A stretch of 64,000 nt of DNA, taken from the NCBI GenBank assembly GCA_014584295.1, contig JACTNC010000016.1, positions 1 through 64,000 of the forward strand, in the 5' to 3' direction. The notes under the pieces are model-generated. The model made no database searches and was not told where the DNA came from. It saw only the letters and a program-made list of their open reading frames with translations. Positions 63,125-64,000 of the stretch are shown here, piece after piece. This DNA comes from Verrucomicrobiota bacterium. Lineage in GTDB: Bacteria > Verrucomicrobiota > Verrucomicrobiia > Opitutales > Opitutaceae. The position numbers and the translations under genes are program-made. How positions within the stretch are numbered: the stretch's first letter is position 1; every line of letters begins with the position of its first letter.

Positions 63125-64000
63125 TCAGAAGTCAAACGTTGCCGTCAGGACAAACTGGCGGGGATCGATGATGCGGAACGCGTAGGGAGATCCGTCATAA
63201 TTGACCCCGACCGGACGCAACCTGCCTCCCTCAAAGACATTGGAGACATTGAGCTGGATCTTCATTCCAACCTGATCGTCGAGAATCTTGCGTCGATAGG
63301 AAATCCAAAGATCCGTGTAGGTGTTGCCATCGTCGTAGACCGGCTGGCTCACATCGGAAATGTCCATCACCGGCTGACCATTGTACCGGTTGACGCCACT
63401 GGCCTTGCCCAGGTATCCGATGACCGCTTTGTCCTCCCAACGTTGGCTGCCACCAATCGTGAATCCCTTGAGCTTGCCTGTGGTAAAATTATAGCTGCTA
63501 AGGAACGACCAGCGATATTTGCGCTGCCCTTGGACGGATTGGCCCTGCAAATCACGGTCGAGGGCGAGTTGGGGCATGACGATCGCGGCATAGTAGGCTT
63601 CGGGATTGGGATAACTGTTGGCTACCTCAGGAAACACCGAGCTGTTATAGCCATAGGAACTCCAAAAGTCCGTGAGGTTAACTGCACGTCCTCCTGAAGT
63701 CGTGTAGGTCACGAAACGCTGGTACTCAGGTTTCAGGTAGGTGCTTGCCTTTGCCGCTTTCCACACCGCCATGCGCTCGGCCTCCCACGGCAGGTACTCC
63801 TTTAGCACACTCGCATACTTTGTATCCTGCTTTCCGAAGGTGAACTTCATTGTCCAGTTGCGCGTGGGATTGTAGTTGATCTCCGCCTCGATCCCCTTGG
63901 CCTCGGCATTGCGCGTGGCACCCATCGCGAAGGGGCGTGTGGTGTAATAGTCGTACGGAAGCTGCCAGATCTTTTCCGCAGCAGCCTGAATCGCATCCTC
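63125..64000 (-). CDS. TonB-dependent receptor, C-terminal part (cut by window edge)
   Basis: The open frame reaches the end of the window without a start, giving 291 C-terminal residues. It contains the late-barrel motif AKGIEAEINYNPTRNWTMKF, alternating beta strands (KGFTIGGSQRWEDKAVIGYL, TDLWISYRRKILDDQVGMKI), the classic LNVSNVFEGGRLRPVGVNYD and terminal DPRQFVLTATFDF with the C-terminal Phe of outer-membrane barrels. The same end pattern occurs in the receptor at 20723-23650, so both belong to the same family; its substrate cannot be judged. A terminator follows, so it is not co-transcribed with gcvT. Confidence 0.9.
   Translation of the reverse strand, partial: EDAIQAAAEKIWQLPYDYYTTRPFAMGATRNAEAKGIEAEINYNPTRNWTMKFTFGKQDTKYASVLKEYLPWEAERMAVWKAAKASTYLKPEYQRFVTYTTSGGRAVNLTDFWSSYGYNSSVFPEVANSYPNPEAYYAAIVMPQLALDRDLQGQSVQGQRKYRWSFLSSYNFTTGKLKGFTIGGSQRWEDKAVIGYLGKASGVNRYNGQPVMDISDVSQPVYDDGNTYTDLWISYRRKILDDQVGMKIQLNVSNVFEGGRLRPVGVNYDGSPYAFRIIDPRQFVLTATFDF

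Noticed and set aside
62941-63135. Long gcvT reading starting at 63135
   Set aside because: It would run across the receptor stop region and the terminator hairpin; T-protein homology begins at MSTLKRTPLFDF.
1-64000. CRISPR arrays, prophage or integrated-element modules
   Set aside because: No regularly spaced repeats or phage gene runs were seen; the tyrosine recombinase next to mazG has housekeeping Xer features.

Overview
The window looks like a chromosomal segment of a GC-rich, Gram-negative member of Verrucomicrobiota, most likely Opitutales/Opitutaceae. No rRNA is present, so this is inferred from family style. The long TonB-dependent receptor carries the ELSPFVV box before its plug that I associate with Opitutaceae. 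A secreted Ig-type protein ends in the tandem IAGFV/IGPxLAAF repeats common there. Sulfatases are very abundant, and RRxAFTxxE prepilin signals are used.

Layout. (1) 1-346: 5' part of an IS1634-type transposase, cut by the window edge. (2) 567-9565, minus strand: type II secretion pseudopilin/inner-membrane genes gspG-H-I-J-K-L-M, tightly overlapping, then a DUF3570 outer-membrane protein, an ApbE flavin transferase and an Ig-domain protein. gspC, D, E and F are not here. (3) 9739-11396: AI-2E family permease converging on a small EF-hand protein. (4) 11462-36863: the centrepiece, a polysaccharide-utilisation locus organised as a divergon. The minus arm (25635 down to 11462) is a compact series: GH36-type alpha-galactosidase, TonB-dependent receptor, SSS-type sodium symporter, AraC regulator, two sulfatases, a GH42-like hydrolase and a third sulfatase. 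The plus arm (26033 to 34882) has two sulfatases, a tandem alpha/beta-hydrolase esterase, a putative glycosidase and a sulfatase-PA14 fusion. A heparinase II/III-like lyase converges on the plus arm. The ~400 bp between the arms holds a perfect 11-bp inverted repeat (25947-25982) and a sigma70-like promoter candidate. (5) 37049-47854: TMEM175-like channel, TolC-like protein, nadE, hemL, a SpoIVB/S55-like protein with permuted motif order next to a beta-propeller protein, a Xer recombinase and mazG. (6) 48010-56880, plus strand housekeeping: trpC, rsmA, a secreted unknown, tatA with a clear terminator, rpmF (59 aa), plsX, fabH, a BamD-like TPR protein, an LptE-like lipoprotein and typA/bipA. 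(7) 56893-64000, minus strand: RND pump and its adaptor, gcvH, gcvT, a terminator, and the C-terminal part of a second TonB-dependent receptor running off the window.

How the genes fit together. The PUL would import sulfated oligosaccharides through the TonB receptor, remove sulfate with six formylglycine-type sulfatases, remove acyl groups with the double esterase, cut the backbone with the lyase and glycosidases, and take up released sugars by the sodium symporter, under the embedded AraC regulator. The substrate cannot be named from sequence. The lyase and the iduronate-2-sulfatase-like and sulfamidase-like enzymes hint at a uronate-containing sulfated glycan; the GH36 enzyme hints at alpha-galactose. 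No sulfatase-maturating enzyme (FGE/anSME) lies in the window.
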